Part shown: positions 19,476 to 28,959 of the stretch, in pieces | How positions within the stretch are numbered: position 1 is the stretch's first letter | Layout of the letters: every line of letters starts with the position of its first letter | Source: Microbulbifer hydrolyticus | Lineage (GTDB): Bacteria > Pseudomonadota > Gammaproteobacteria > Pseudomonadales > Cellvibrionaceae | Length of the DNA: 64,000 nucleotides | NCBI RefSeq assembly: GCF_009931115.1 | Contig: NZ_CP047491.1 | Span: forward strand, 3,051,501-3,115,500 | Direction: 5' to 3' | The notes under the pieces: model-generated | The model's database searches: none | The model's input: only the letters and a program-made list of their open reading frames with translations | What the model was told of the DNA's origin: nothing | Position numbers and translations under genes: made by a program

Positions 19476-20318
19476 CTATTTTTGCGAAAGCGACCAGTTG
19501 TAGAGCAGCTTCTTGTTCACCCCGGTAATCTCCGCCGCCACTGCCGCCGCACGCTTGGGCGGCAGCTCGGCCAGCAGCAGCGTCATCACCCGCTCAGACT
19601 CCGCATCCAGCTCTGACGACCTGCCCTCGGCCGCACCCCGCACCAGCAGCACTATCTCTCCACGCTGCTGATTGCTGTCCGCGCGCACCCACTCAACCAG
19701 TTCCGCCAGCGGCAGCAGCTGAATCGTTTCGAATGCTTTGCTGATCTCCCGTGCAATCACCGCTTCGCGGGTATCGCCAAACACCAGCCGCATGGCCTCC
19801 AGGGTATCCAGCACCCGGTGTGGCGCCTCGTAAAACACCATGGTACGGGCTTCGCCAGCGAGCGCCTGCAGCGCCTTTTCCCGCGCCAGCGGTTTGGCCG
19901 GCAGGAAACCTTCAAAGGTAAACCGGTCACTGGGCAGCCCCGCCGCAGACAGGGCCGCGACAAAAGCGCAAGCGCCGGGGATGGGAACAACGTTAAAGCC
20001 GCGCTCACGCGCCTCGCGAACCAGACGGTACCCGGGGTCTGAGATCAGCGGGGTACCGGCATCAGAGATCAGGGCGACGGTCTGCCCCTGCTCCAGGCGC
20101 TGGAGAATTTTTGTGGTTCGCTGGTCATCCGAGTGGTCGTGGTACGCCACCAGGGGGGTTTCGATGGAAAAGTGCGAAAAAAGTCTCTGACTGTGACGGG
20201 TGTCTTCCGCCGCCACCAGATCCGCCGATTGTAGAACTTCTATGGCTCGCGGTACCATATCCGCCAAATTGCCAATGGGCGTCGCGACGATATAGAGCAC
20301 CGCTGTATCCAGCCCCAT
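19476..20318 (-). CDS. rsmI: 16S rRNA (cytidine-1402 2'-O)-methyltransferase RsmI
   Basis: 280 residues. SAM-dependent tetrapyrrole-methylase-fold enzyme that 2'-O-methylates C1402, the nucleotide also modified by RsmH. The family signature LYIVATPIGNLADM is at residues 8-21, followed by AAEDTRHS and ALISDAGTPLISDPG. The C-terminal GVNKKLLYNWSL segment is typical. GGAG precedes the ATG. It is divergent from lpoA with only 35 bases between the two start codons. Confidence 0.98.
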   Translation of the reverse strand: MGLDTAVLYIVATPIGNLADMVPRAIEVLQSADLVAAEDTRHSQRLFSHFSIETPLVAYHDHSDDQRTTKILQRLEQGQTVALISDAGTPLISDPGYRLVREARERGFNVVPIPGACAFVAALSAAGLPSDRFTFEGFLPAKPLAREKALQALAGEARTMVFYEAPHRVLDTLEAMRLVFGDTREAVIAREISKAFETIQLLPLAELVEWVRADSNQQRGEIVLLVRGAAEGRSSELDAESERVMTLLLAELPPKRAAAVAAEITGVNKKLLYNWSLSQK

Positions 20319-20353
20319 AGTTCACTCCAGAATAAGTTTTGTGGGAGAAGAAT

Positions 20354-22258
20354 ATGTCCGCCCTTTACCGGCGAATTCCCTTCATTTTCAATGGTCTGGC
20401 TGCCGCCACCCTGACGCTGGCGCTGGCCGGCTGCCAGACCCCCAGTACCGAGCCGGGCGCACAGGTTGCGGTCGATGCGGGCAACGTGGCCACCGCCGAC
20501 CGCCAGAGCGCCATCCGCCTGCTGAATGATGCGCGCCGACTTCCGTCGCCAGAAAAGGATCGTGCGCTGCTGCAGGCGGCCGCCATTCTATACACTCTGG
20601 GCGATAACGCGACGGTCCGGCAAGCTGCCAGCAACATTGATGCGGAACAGCTCACTGACGCCGAGTACGCTCAGTATGCCCAGGTGTACGGCAGCGCTCT
20701 CGCCGCAGACGATGAATTCTTTACCGCACTGGACCTGGTGAGCGCTCCGCGCCTGGAGCAGGCCTGGTTCAAGATCCCCGCGGATACGGCCCTTCCCCTG
20801 CGCAACCTTCGCGCCGACTTGTGGGGCCTGATGGGGGACATCGACAGCGGCATTGCTGAACGTCAGCGCATCGCGCCGCTCGCCCGTGAAGACGAAGCCA
20901 TCTCCGCCAACAATGACGGTTTCTGGCAGCTCCTCACCCAGCTTCCATCCAGTGAGCTCCGCCTGCGGGCCGATGAGAGCCTGGACCCTGAGATGCGGGC
21001 CTGGTACGAGCTGGCACTCCTCGGGCGCGACACCCAGGCAGATATCAGTACCCAGCTGACCGCCCTGAGCCGTTGGCGGCAGCAGTGGCCGAGCCACACC
21101 GCCGTCTCACATCCGCCTCAGGCACTGCAGCTGCTGGAGCGCCTGGCTTCACAGCGCGCGCAAAATGTAGCGCTGCTGCTGCCTCTGTCCGGCTCCCTGG
21201 GGAGCGCCGGACGCGCGATTCGCGACGGCTTTATGGCTGCCTACTATAGTGCGCTGGATGCCGGTGCTCCCACGCCCCAGATTCAGGTATATGACACGGG
21301 CCTGGACCAGCCGTTTGAAGAGATTTACCAGACCGCGGTTAATAACGGTGCCCAGGCGATTGTCGGCCCACTGGATAAAAGCAGGGTCGCCAACCTGCTC
21401 GCCACCGAAATGTTACCGGTCCCTACCCTCGCACTGAATTACGGTGATCAGGGCCGTCTCACTCAGGACCTGGTCCAGTTTGGACTGGCCATTGAAGACG
21501 AAGCTCGCCAGGTAGCGCGCCAGGCCTATCGCCAGGGGCACCGTCAGGCCATGATTCTGACGCCGGAATCCAGCTGGGGCCAACGCGGCCTGGAAGCGTT
21601 CACTGAGGAGTGGAACACGCTCGGAGGGACGGTCACCGAGAGTCGTAACTACCGCGACGACACCAACTTTTCGCAGCTGGTAAGCGATGCGCTGCTGATC
21701 TCCGAAAGCAAAAGTCGCGAGAGTGAATTGCGCAAAAAACTGGCTTCGCCGCTGAAGTTTACCCCGCGCCGACGCGGTGATGTGGACATGCTGTTTGTAC
21801 TGGCCCAGCCGCAACAGGCGCGCCAGATCAAACCCATGCTGTCGTTTTTCTACGCCGGCGAACTTCCGGTGTTCTCTACGTCGCAGATTTTTGCCGGCAA
21901 CATAGACCGCCAGCGCGACCGCGACATCAATGGGGTGCGTTTTACCGCCCTCCCCTGGCTGTTTGAAGACGACAATAAAACCAAGCAGAACATCGTGAAA
22001 CAGGCGGCCCCTTCACCGGCGTTTGCCCGCCTGTACGCGCTGGGCGCGGACGCGTTCCGCCTGTATCCACGCCTGCCTATCCTGCGCCAGTTCCCCGAGC
22101 AGCAGGTTTATGGGCTGACCGGTTCCCTGAGCCTTACCGCCGATGGACGCATCGTGCGTGAACAGATCTGGGCAAAAATCGAAAAGGGAGCGCCGGTACC
22201 GATTACCACAAGCGAGGTCGGCACGGTACCCGCTGACCGAAGCGCCCGCGTCGATTAA
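20354..22258 (+). CDS. lpoA: Outer-membrane lipoprotein LpoA, activator of PBP1A
   Basis: 634 residues from the ATG at 20354 with GGGAGAAG upstream; an in-frame TTG at 20339 is less likely. A lipoprotein signal with lipobox LALAGC lies at about 22-27. The N-terminal half is a TPR-like helical domain and the C-terminal half (about 270-620) a periplasmic-binding-protein-like LppC domain, with VALLLPLSGSLGSAGRAIRDG and AQAIVGPLDKS. In E. coli LpoA reaches through the wall to activate PBP1A. First gene of the lpoA-yraN-diaA-dolP run conserved from E. coli to Pseudomonas. Confidence 0.94.
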   Translation: MSALYRRIPFIFNGLAAATLTLALAGCQTPSTEPGAQVAVDAGNVATADRQSAIRLLNDARRLPSPEKDRALLQAAAILYTLGDNATVRQAASNIDAEQLTDAEYAQYAQVYGSALAADDEFFTALDLVSAPRLEQAWFKIPADTALPLRNLRADLWGLMGDIDSGIAERQRIAPLAREDEAISANNDGFWQLLTQLPSSELRLRADESLDPEMRAWYELALLGRDTQADISTQLTALSRWRQQWPSHTAVSHPPQALQLLERLASQRAQNVALLLPLSGSLGSAGRAIRDGFMAAYYSALDAGAPTPQIQVYDTGLDQPFEEIYQTAVNNGAQAIVGPLDKSRVANLLATEMLPVPTLALNYGDQGRLTQDLVQFGLAIEDEARQVARQAYRQGHRQAMILTPESSWGQRGLEAFTEEWNTLGGTVTESRNYRDDTNFSQLVSDALLISESKSRESELRKKLASPLKFTPRRRGDVDMLFVLAQPQQARQIKPMLSFFYAGELPVFSTSQIFAGNIDRQRDRDINGVRFTALPWLFEDDNKTKQNIVKQAAPSPAFARLYALGADAFRLYPRLPILRQFPEQQVYGLTGSLSLTADGRIVREQIWAKIEKGAPVPITTSEVGTVPADRSARVD

Positions 22259-22293
22259 GCTCAGCGAACATTTATCTATAGGAAAGGATTTCC

Positions 22294-22668
22294 GTGGATA
22301 CAAAAAGCATGGACTCAACAGCAATTGGCAACCGCATGGAAGCGATTGCCGAGCGGCATCTGACAAACGCAGGCCTGCGCATTGTCGAGCGAAACTTTCG
22401 CGGCCGCTTCGGCGAGATTGACCTGATTGCGCGCGATGGCGGCACCCTGGTATTTGTTGAAGTACGTTACCGGCGCAATCGCCGTTTTGGCGGAGCCGGT
22501 GTTTCGGTAGACTTCCGCAAACAACGCAAGCTGCTCACGACAGCCAATGGCTACCTGCAATATCGGAAAATCGATTGCCCATGTCGCTTTGATGTCATCA
22601 CCATCGAGCGTGGCGATCACAAAGAATCACTGGATATCGACTGGATTCAAAACGCCTTCGGGCAGTAG
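22294..22668 (+). CDS. yraN: UPF0102 family protein YraN
   Basis: 124 residues from a GTG at 22294 preceded by AGGAAAGG. Small protein with the restriction-endonuclease-like fold; function not established. The family motif is intact: GEIDLIARDGGTLVFVEVR, with the Glu, Asp and Glu-x-Arg positions seen in related nucleases, and AERHLTNAGLRIVERN near the start. Located 35 bases after lpoA and 28 before diaA, as in enterobacteria. Confidence 0.93.
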   Translation: MDTKSMDSTAIGNRMEAIAERHLTNAGLRIVERNFRGRFGEIDLIARDGGTLVFVEVRYRRNRRFGGAGVSVDFRKQRKLLTTANGYLQYRKIDCPCRFDVITIERGDHKESLDIDWIQNAFGQ

Positions 22669-22696
22669 GCTCACACAGATGGAAACCATAGAATAA

Positions 22697-23290
22697 ATGG
22701 AACAGAGAGTTGTAACCCTGTTTCACCACAGCATTGAAGCAACAATGAATGCTGGTGAACTTTTGGCACCTTTGATTGCCGAAGCCAGCGAAATGATCGT
22801 GCACACGCTGCTGGCCGAAAACAAACTCCTGATCTGTGGAAACGGCCTCAGCGGTGCCCTTTCGCAAAGTTTTTCAGCGCAGTTAATGGGTGGTTTCGAA
22901 CGGGAGCGTCCGGGCCTTCCTGCTCTGGCACTGAACGGCGACGCCATTACCATTGGCACGGTTGCGCGCAACCACGGGCGCGCGGAATCCTATGCTCGGC
23001 AGATCAGGGCGCTGGGCCAGCCCGGCGATCTGCTGGTCATTATCAGTACCGACGGCAGCGACTCCAATCTTGTGCAAGCGATCCGCGCGGCACACGACCG
23101 GGAAATGGGCGTGCTCGCACTCACCGGTGGCGAGAGCGATAGCGACTGTACCGCGCTACTCGATGTGCACGATATTGAACTGCGAGTGCCCTCCCTGGTT
23201 GCCTCGGAGGTACACCAGGTACACCTGTTAACGCTGTTCTGCCTGTGCGACCTGATCGACAGCAGCCTGTTTGGCGGATACGAGGAATAA
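22697..23290 (+). CDS. diaA: SIS-domain DnaA-associated protein DiaA
   Basis: 197 residues forming a single SIS (sugar isomerase) domain. The motif CGNGLSGALSQSFSAQL corresponds to the phosphosugar-binding loop, followed by ERPGLPALALN and LLVIISTDGSDSN. In E. coli the homologue is a tetramer that binds DnaA and promotes timely initiation at oriC. The related GmhA (sedoheptulose-7-phosphate isomerase) is the alternative, but the position between yraN and dolP and the C-terminal LCDLIDSSLF favour DiaA. Confidence 0.88.
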   Translation: MEQRVVTLFHHSIEATMNAGELLAPLIAEASEMIVHTLLAENKLLICGNGLSGALSQSFSAQLMGGFERERPGLPALALNGDAITIGTVARNHGRAESYARQIRALGQPGDLLVIISTDGSDSNLVQAIRAAHDREMGVLALTGGESDSDCTALLDVHDIELRVPSLVASEVHQVHLLTLFCLCDLIDSSLFGGYEE

Positions 23291-23293
23291 TTT

Positions 23294-23893
23294 ATGCAAT
23301 TGACTTCAGGTAAACGCTTTATGAAACCGGTCTCTCTGACCATAGCCGCCTTCGCACTTTCAATTCTGGGCGGGTGCGCCACAGTACTGGATGCGACGCA
23401 TGACGGCCCGATCCAGCCGGATCCGGGTGAGCGCAGCTTCGGCACCTATATCGATGACCAGCAACTGGAAACCATTACCAAGGTCAATATCGGCAAGGCG
23501 CATCCAGACCTGAAAGCGGCCAATATCGATGTAGTCAGTTTCAACGGCGTGGTATTGCTCACAGGCCAGGTACCCTCCAACGAGCTGCGCAACCTGGCCG
23601 GCGGCACAGCGCAGCAGGTACATTCCGTGCGCCAGGTCTACAATGAAATTCAGGTACGCGGAACCACCTCCGTGCTTGCCCGAACCAGCGACACCTGGCT
23701 GACTACAAAAGTGAAAAGCGTCCTGCTGACTGATAAGGAAATCGACAGCGGCCGCATCAAAGTGGTCACCGAAAACGGAGTGGTTTACCTGATGGGTCTG
23801 TTGACCCGCCAGGAAGCAGAAAATGCCGCGGAAAAGACACGCACCGTGGGTGGTGTACAGAAAGTCGTGAAAGCAGTGGAATATATCGACTGA
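23294..23893 (+). CDS. dolP: BON-domain outer-membrane lipoprotein DolP
   Basis: 199 residues. A lipoprotein signal ends in the lipobox ILGGC (Cys at about residue 28). Two BON domains follow, at about 55-115 (with VVSFNGVVLLTGQVPS) and about 130-198 (with VVTENGVVYLMGLLTRQEA). DolP (YraP) is an envelope-integrity lipoprotein that binds anionic phospholipids in E. coli. The ATG at 23294 has GAGG at good spacing; a second ATG at 23324 would also leave a signal peptide. It starts four bases after diaA, and a terminator follows. Confidence 0.92.
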   Translation: MQLTSGKRFMKPVSLTIAAFALSILGGCATVLDATHDGPIQPDPGERSFGTYIDDQQLETITKVNIGKAHPDLKAANIDVVSFNGVVLLTGQVPSNELRNLAGGTAQQVHSVRQVYNEIQVRGTTSVLARTSDTWLTTKVKSVLLTDKEIDSGRIKVVTENGVVYLMGLLTRQEAENAAEKTRTVGGVQKVVKAVEYID

Positions 23894-23922
23894 CGCTTGG
23901 CGGAATTTCAGACAATAAAAAA

Positions 23923-23940
23923 CGGAGGCCTTGGCCTCCG
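23923..23940. terminator. Bidirectional terminator between dolP and the thiolase
   Basis: Perfect stem CGGAGGCC (23923-23930) and GGCCTCCG (23933-23940), with an A run on one side and TTTTATTTT on the other, so it can serve both converging genes. Confidence 0.85.
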
Positions 23941-23966
23941 TTTTATTTTGCCTCGAATGAAGCGGG

Positions 23967-25157
23967 TTACGGGCGCTCGATGGCGACTGCCGTTGCCTCA
24001 CCACCACCGATACACAGACTTGCCACACCCTTTTTCAGGTCGCGGCCTTCCAGTGCGGCGAGCAGGGTCACGATCACCCGCGCACCACTGGCACCGAGGG
24101 GATGTCCGAGCGCACAGGCGCCGCCGTTGACGTTGACCTTGTCGCGGGACAGCTCCAGATCCTTCATCGCCGCCATGGTCACCACAGCAAAAGCTTCATT
24201 GATCTCGAAAAGATCCACATCTGCGACATCCCAGCCGGTCTTCTTCAGCAGGTTGGTCATCGCCGACACCGGCGCAGTGGTAAACCACTCGGGCTCATGC
24301 GCAAACTGGCTCTGCCCTTTCAGCACCGCCAGCACGCGAACACCGCGCGCCTTGGCCTCGCTCTCGCGCATCAGCACCAGTGCTGCGGCACCGTCAGAAA
24401 TCGAACTGGCGTTGGCAGCAGTGACGGTGCCATCTTTGCGGAAAGCCGGACGCAGCTGCGGAATCTTGTCCGGACGTGCACTGCCGGGCCCCTCGTCCAC
24501 GGAAACCTCAACTTCACCTTTGCGCGTGCTGATGGTCACGGGCGAAATTTCCCGCGTGAAAGCGCCGGATTCGATGGCAGCATTGGCCCGCGCCAGGGAC
24601 TCCAGCGCAAATGCATCCTGCTCTTCACGGGTAAACGCGTACTTGTCGGCGGTACATTCGGCAAAATTACCCATCAGCTGGCCGTCGTAGGCGTTTTCCA
24701 GGCCATCGGTAAACATATGGTCGAGCACTTCACTATGGCCGAGTCGCATGCCTGCACGGGCCTTGGGCAGCAGATAGGGCGCATTGCTCATACTTTCCAT
24801 GCCCCCGGCAACTACAACCTTTGCCTCTCCCGCAAGCAGCGCATTCCGAGCCATCATCACGGTTTTCATGCCGGAGCCGCACACCTTGTTTACGGTGGTG
24901 GTTGGCGTGCCTTCCGGGATACCGGCACCCAGTGACGCCTGGCGCGCCGGCGCCTGACCGAGGCCCGCCGGCAAAACACAGCCCATCAGGACTTCATCTA
25001 CGTCGGCTGCCGCCACACCGGCGTCAGCGAGCGCGCCGCGAATCGCGACCGCACCCAGCTCCGGGGCACTCAGCCCGGACAGCGCGCCCTGCATCGCTCC
25101 CATGGGAGTTCGGGATATTCCAACAATGACCACGGGGTCTGTAACTTGCTCACTCAT
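23967..25157 (-). CDS. Acetyl-CoA C-acyltransferase (thiolase)
   Basis: 396 residues. Thiolase that condenses or cleaves acyl-CoA, most likely as an acetyl-CoA acetyltransferase (AtoB/PhaA type). The acyl-accepting Cys is in VNKVCGSGMKTVMMA (about residue 91), the His in ACALGHPLGASGARV, and the second Cys in CIGGGEATAVAIE at the C-terminus. Monocistronic, convergent with dolP. No neighbouring PHA or fatty-acid genes fix the pathway, so substrate length is open. Confidence 0.9.
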   Translation of the reverse strand: MSEQVTDPVVIVGISRTPMGAMQGALSGLSAPELGAVAIRGALADAGVAAADVDEVLMGCVLPAGLGQAPARQASLGAGIPEGTPTTTVNKVCGSGMKTVMMARNALLAGEAKVVVAGGMESMSNAPYLLPKARAGMRLGHSEVLDHMFTDGLENAYDGQLMGNFAECTADKYAFTREEQDAFALESLARANAAIESGAFTREISPVTISTRKGEVEVSVDEGPGSARPDKIPQLRPAFRKDGTVTAANASSISDGAAALVLMRESEAKARGVRVLAVLKGQSQFAHEPEWFTTAPVSAMTNLLKKTGWDVADVDLFEINEAFAVVTMAAMKDLELSRDKVNVNGGACALGHPLGASGARVIVTLLAALEGRDLKKGVASLCIGGGEATAVAIERP

Positions 25158-25369
25158 GCTGTAAACACTCCAGATTTAACGGCAACTGCCACAAAAGGCT
25201 GACCAGCATTGCGGCGACTCGTATTTTCGCGGCAGATTATAACCCAACCCGGGGCCCCTCCGGCTATCCACCTTTCGTTGTAATCTCCATGGTAATATCA
25301 GGCGCAATCGCGGAATCAACCGATACCAACGAAAAAGACTGACTTTTCACAACAGGAAGAAGACCCTCA

Positions 25370-25966
25370 ATGGAAGTTTCAACCATCGTCTGGCTAGTAG
25401 TCCTGGCCGCACTGGTGTTTTACGTTATTAACATCTACAACAAACTGGTTTCCCTGAAGAACCGCTATGAAAACGCATTTGCACAAATCGAAGTGCAACT
25501 GAAACGCCGTTACGACCTGATCCCGAACCTGGTGGAATCTGCAAAAGCCTACCTCAAGCATGAGAGGGAAACCCTCGAGGCGGTAATCAGTGCGCGCAAC
25601 TCGGCCCTGGCCGGCCTGAAGGCGGCATCCAGCAACCCCGGCTCCGCAGCAGCGATGGCCGATCTGGGCAACGCAGAAGGCGCCCTGGCCGGCGCCCTCG
25701 GCCGCCTGAATGTGGTCATGGAGGCCTACCCGGACCTCAAGGCCAACCAGACGGTACAGCAGGTGATGGAAGAGCTGACCAGCACGGAAAACAAGGTATC
25801 TTTCGCGCGGCAGGCCTTCAACGATGGCATTACCGCTTACAACACATTCCGCCAGAGCTTCCCACCGGTATTTTTTGCCGGCTTCTTCGGCCACCGCGAG
25901 AATGGCAAACTGCTGGAATTTGCGGATTCAGAGGCTTTCCAGGCCGCCCCCAAGGTCCAGTTCTGA
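25370..25966 (+). CDS. lemA: LemA family protein
   Basis: 198 residues. One N-terminal membrane segment (about 5-23) followed by a helical LemA domain. The family motif is clear: [20 protein letters not shown] followed by [14 protein letters not shown]. Function is not firmly established; LemA genes very often precede an M48/HtpX peptidase or a TPM protein. Here the M48 peptidase gene starts nine bases after the stop, so the pair is an operon, which suggests joint action at the inner membrane. Confidence 0.93.
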   Translation: MEVSTIVWLVVLAALVFYVINIYNKLVSLKNRYENAFAQIEVQLKRRYDLIPNLVESAKAYLKHERETLEAVISARNSALAGLKAASSNPGSAAAMADLGNAEGALAGALGRLNVVMEAYPDLKANQTVQQVMEELTSTENKVSFARQAFNDGITAYNTFRQSFPPVFFAGFFGHRENGKLLEFADSEAFQAAPKVQF

Positions 25967-25975
25967 CGCCCAGCT

Positions 25976-27988
25976 ATGAATTTTTTTGAATATCAGGATA
26001 AGGCACGCCGCAATTCAACCCTGCTGGTGGTGCTGTTTGCAGTAGCGGTACTCGGGCTCATTGCCATCACCACCTTGTTTATCGCGTTGCTTACACACTA
26101 CTCCCGCGGGCAAGGCTCCGCCTCTTTTACAGAAATCTTCGCGGGGCTAGGCTGGGATATGGTCGCCGGGATTGCGGTAACCATCTCCGCAATTATCGCC
26201 GTGGCCAGCTTCTTTCGCTTGCGCCAACTGGCAGCCGGCGGTCGCGCCATCGCAGAGTCACTCGGCGGCAAAAAAATCAACATCGCTCCCGATGGCCTGG
26301 CCGAGCAGCGCGCTCTGAACGTGGTAGAAGAAATGGCTCTCGCCTCGGGGACGCCAGTGCCCGATGTCTACATCATCGAGGACAGCGCCATCAACGCGTT
26401 TGCGGCCGGCTACAAACCCGCTGACGCCGTTGTAGGGCTTACCCGAGGCTGTATCGAACAACTCAATCGGGAAGAGCTTCAGGGCGTTGTTGCGCACGAG
26501 TTCAGCCATATTTTCAATGGCGATATGCGGCTCAATATTCGCATCGTCGGGTTGCTGCACGGTATCTTGATCATCGGCCTGCTGGGGAGCTGGCTGTTGC
26601 GTGGCAGTCACTGGGCCGGTGGACGCGACAACCGCGGGCGCGCCGCGGCCTTCGCTATCGGTGCGGGGCTCCTGGTTATCGGATACACCGGCACTTTTTT
26701 CGGCAACCTGATCAAATCCGCAGTAAGCCGCCAGCGCGAATACCTGGCGGACGCCTCCGCAGTGCAGTTCACGCGCAGTAATCGGGGGATCGCGGGGGCA
26801 CTGAAAAAAATTGGCAATCACGCTTCAGGCTCAAATCTCAAAGCCGCCAACGCCAGCGAATTCAGCCATATGTATTTCGCCAGCAGCCTCAAACATTCCC
26901 TCTTGGGCTTTTTCGCTACACACCCTCCCCTGACCGCCCGCATCAGCCGCCTGGATCCAGCCTGGACAGGTTTCGGCACGCAGCCGGCATCAGCATCGCA
27001 GGCAGGCGCCGAAACTGGCGGGATGCCCCACTCCGACGCTGATACACAGATAGCCAGCCTGAACCAGGCGGTGGCACACCCGGGTGACACTGCCAGCGAT
27101 GCCGTCAGCCCCTACCAGGCCCGCCTGGATCAGGTACTCGAGACCGTCGACAACAACATCGCAGCCCCCTCCGCGAGCCAGGTTGACCTTGGCCGCAGCC
27201 TGCTTTCGCGGGTTCCGGCAAACCTCAAGTCCGCCGCACATGACCCATTTGCCGCCCGGGCCCTGGCATACGGGCTGTTGATGGCACCGGAACAGCGAGA
27301 ACAGCAACACGACATCCTGACACGGTCCGCGCACCCGGCCGTTCTGCGGGAATTCGGCAAGCTGCAGCCGGCGCTCGAGCACCTTCCTGTGGACTGCCGA
27401 CTGCCCCTGCTGGACCTTTGTGTGCCTGCGCTCAAGGCGCTGGCGCCACAGCAATATCAAATATTCAAGCGCAACGTCATCAAGCTACTGCGTGCCGATG
27501 GCAAAATAGATATCTGGGAATGGGCGCTTTACCGGGTGCTGGTACACGGACTGGAATCGACGCCTGACGCCCAGCGCAAGGTAACCAGTGGTACTGCGAA
27601 GGCCTCTGCTGACGCCCAGCGCTTCCTGCTGGCAACCATGGCCCATGCCGGCAATAGAGATTATCTGGCGGCAAAGCGTGCCTACGAAGCGGGGCTTAAG
27701 CAACTGCAGGTCTCACCCACCCCACTGCCAACCCGTACAGATATCACCCTTCAGCGACTCGACAAGGCGCTCGTCATCGCCGCTGATATTGCACCATTGA
27801 AAAAACCGGCCTTCTTGAAGGCGCTGGCGGTCACGCTGGCACACGATGGAGTGATAGAGGGCACCGAAGTGGAGCTATTGCGGGCTATTGCTGACTGCCT
27901 GGACTGCCCCATGCCGCCATTGCTGTCACCCGCTGACAGTGCCAATACAAGCAAGCACGCCAGTGCAACGGCGCTCCAGTCCGGGTAA
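25976..27988 (+). CDS. M48-family membrane metallopeptidase with long C-terminal extension
   Basis: 670 residues. Two N-terminal membrane segments (about 17-39 and 56-78), then an M48 Ste24/HtpX-like catalytic domain with the zinc motif HEFSH within GVVAHEFSHIFNGD and a downstream YLADASAVQF that supplies the third ligand. Two further membrane segments follow HEFSH. After about residue 340 comes a low-complexity linker, then a ~270-residue helical region ending in a TerB-like pattern (DGVIEGTEVELLRAIAD). HtpX itself is about 290 residues, so this is much longer. Likely membrane-protein quality control; partner is the upstream LemA. Confidence 0.88.
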   Translation: MNFFEYQDKARRNSTLLVVLFAVAVLGLIAITTLFIALLTHYSRGQGSASFTEIFAGLGWDMVAGIAVTISAIIAVASFFRLRQLAAGGRAIAESLGGKKINIAPDGLAEQRALNVVEEMALASGTPVPDVYIIEDSAINAFAAGYKPADAVVGLTRGCIEQLNREELQGVVAHEFSHIFNGDMRLNIRIVGLLHGILIIGLLGSWLLRGSHWAGGRDNRGRAAAFAIGAGLLVIGYTGTFFGNLIKSAVSRQREYLADASAVQFTRSNRGIAGALKKIGNHASGSNLKAANASEFSHMYFASSLKHSLLGFFATHPPLTARISRLDPAWTGFGTQPASASQAGAETGGMPHSDADTQIASLNQAVAHPGDTASDAVSPYQARLDQVLETVDNNIAAPSASQVDLGRSLLSRVPANLKSAAHDPFAARALAYGLLMAPEQREQQHDILTRSAHPAVLREFGKLQPALEHLPVDCRLPLLDLCVPALKALAPQQYQIFKRNVIKLLRADGKIDIWEWALYRVLVHGLESTPDAQRKVTSGTAKASADAQRFLLATMAHAGNRDYLAAKRAYEAGLKQLQVSPTPLPTRTDITLQRLDKALVIAADIAPLKKPAFLKALAVTLAHDGVIEGTEVELLRAIADCLDCPMPPLLSPADSANTSKHASATALQSG

Positions 27989-28044
27989 CGGGTGCAACCG
28001 TAGCAACGTGCCGGCACTCCCGCGGGCAGGAATTGGCCACAAAA

Positions 28045-28066
28045 AAGCCGGCATTCATGCCGGCTT
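28045..28066. terminator. Terminator after the M48 peptidase gene
   Basis: Perfect ten-base stem AAGCCGGCAT (28045-28054) and ATGCCGGCTT (28057-28066) with an A run to the left. Serves the minus-strand Yip1-family gene through the A/T run and possibly the peptidase gene. Confidence 0.75.
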
Positions 28067-28133
28067 CTCACGCTCAACCTGCCGCACCGACCTGGAACCC
28101 ACACTGCGAGAGAAAGTACCCAGGGCAGGAAGC

Positions 28134-28751
28134 TCAAGTGTCCTGATAGACTGGCCCCATCCCCATACTCCAGAGAATAACCGTCCCGACACGCACCGTG
28201 ACCAGAAGCACCAGACCCACGGTCACCACGGAGGATGCGTAAACGAAGGCTCGCTCCTTATCAATATTCATCAGAATGGGGATTCCCTCGTAAATGAGGT
28301 AGATCGAATAACAGGTCGCCAGCAAGGTCACGCCCGCATTCAGCCAGAGACTGGGATAAAGCCCGATAAACCCCACGAGGAATATCGGTGTCGTCGCAAA
28401 TACTGCAAGCGCGGTGCCCTCGTAGTGCCGTGTTTCTTCATTTCCCGGCACCCGGAAAGACTTCGCCATCCAGTTGATGAACTCACCAAAAATATACACA
28501 CCAAACAGAATCGCGAAATAGGTAATGACGGACAGCGTGAGCGCACTGGACGGTGTCAACTTTTGTAAATTGTCACCGATACGAAACCCCACCTGAGTCA
28601 CGCCAATATAGCCTGAGACCACCGGAATGAGCGCCAGAATGGGGACATGACTCAGGAAAACCTGAACAAACGAATGCTTGTCAGATCGAATCGACTGCCA
28701 CTCCTTGTCCGGGTTGGTAAATATGCCAATGGTATGGCTCAGTAATCTCAC
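28134..28751 (-). CDS. Yip1-domain inner-membrane protein
   Basis: 205 residues from a GTG at 28751, preceded by AGGAGAGA at good spacing; a longer frame to 28835 lacks such a site. Five predicted membrane segments after a short cytoplasmic lead (HTIGIFTNPDKEWQ), the typical start of bacterial Yip1-family (PF04893) proteins. Function unknown. Convergent with the M48 peptidase gene and not in an evident operon. Confidence 0.85.
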   Translation of the reverse strand: MRLLSHTIGIFTNPDKEWQSIRSDKHSFVQVFLSHVPILALIPVVSGYIGVTQVGFRIGDNLQKLTPSSALTLSVITYFAILFGVYIFGEFINWMAKSFRVPGNEETRHYEGTALAVFATTPIFLVGFIGLYPSLWLNAGVTLLATCYSIYLIYEGIPILMNIDKERAFVYASSVVTVGLVLLVTVRVGTVILWSMGMGPVYQDT

Positions 28752-28918
28752 TTGTGTCTCTCCTGTGCACCGCTTGATTGCAGTATCGGAAGGCCACCGG
28801 CAAATCACCAATGAATAACAGGAATAAGGCGTCAATTTTTACGCCAGAAGGTATAAAACGAGGGCCGGGGATGGCGACAGGCGATCTGAGCGCGGAAAAA
28901 GGGGAAGAAAAAGCGTCA

Positions 28919-28940
28919 AGCCCCGGCGGAAACCGGGGCT
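28919..28940 (-). terminator. Terminator of the sspA-sspB operon
   Basis: Eight-base stem AGCCCCGG (28919-28926) and CCGGGGCT (28933-28940), about 20 bases after the sspB stop. On the minus strand it is followed by TGACGC and then TTTTTCTT. Confidence 0.65.
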
Positions 28941-28959
28941 CACGAGTATCGCAGCGGAC

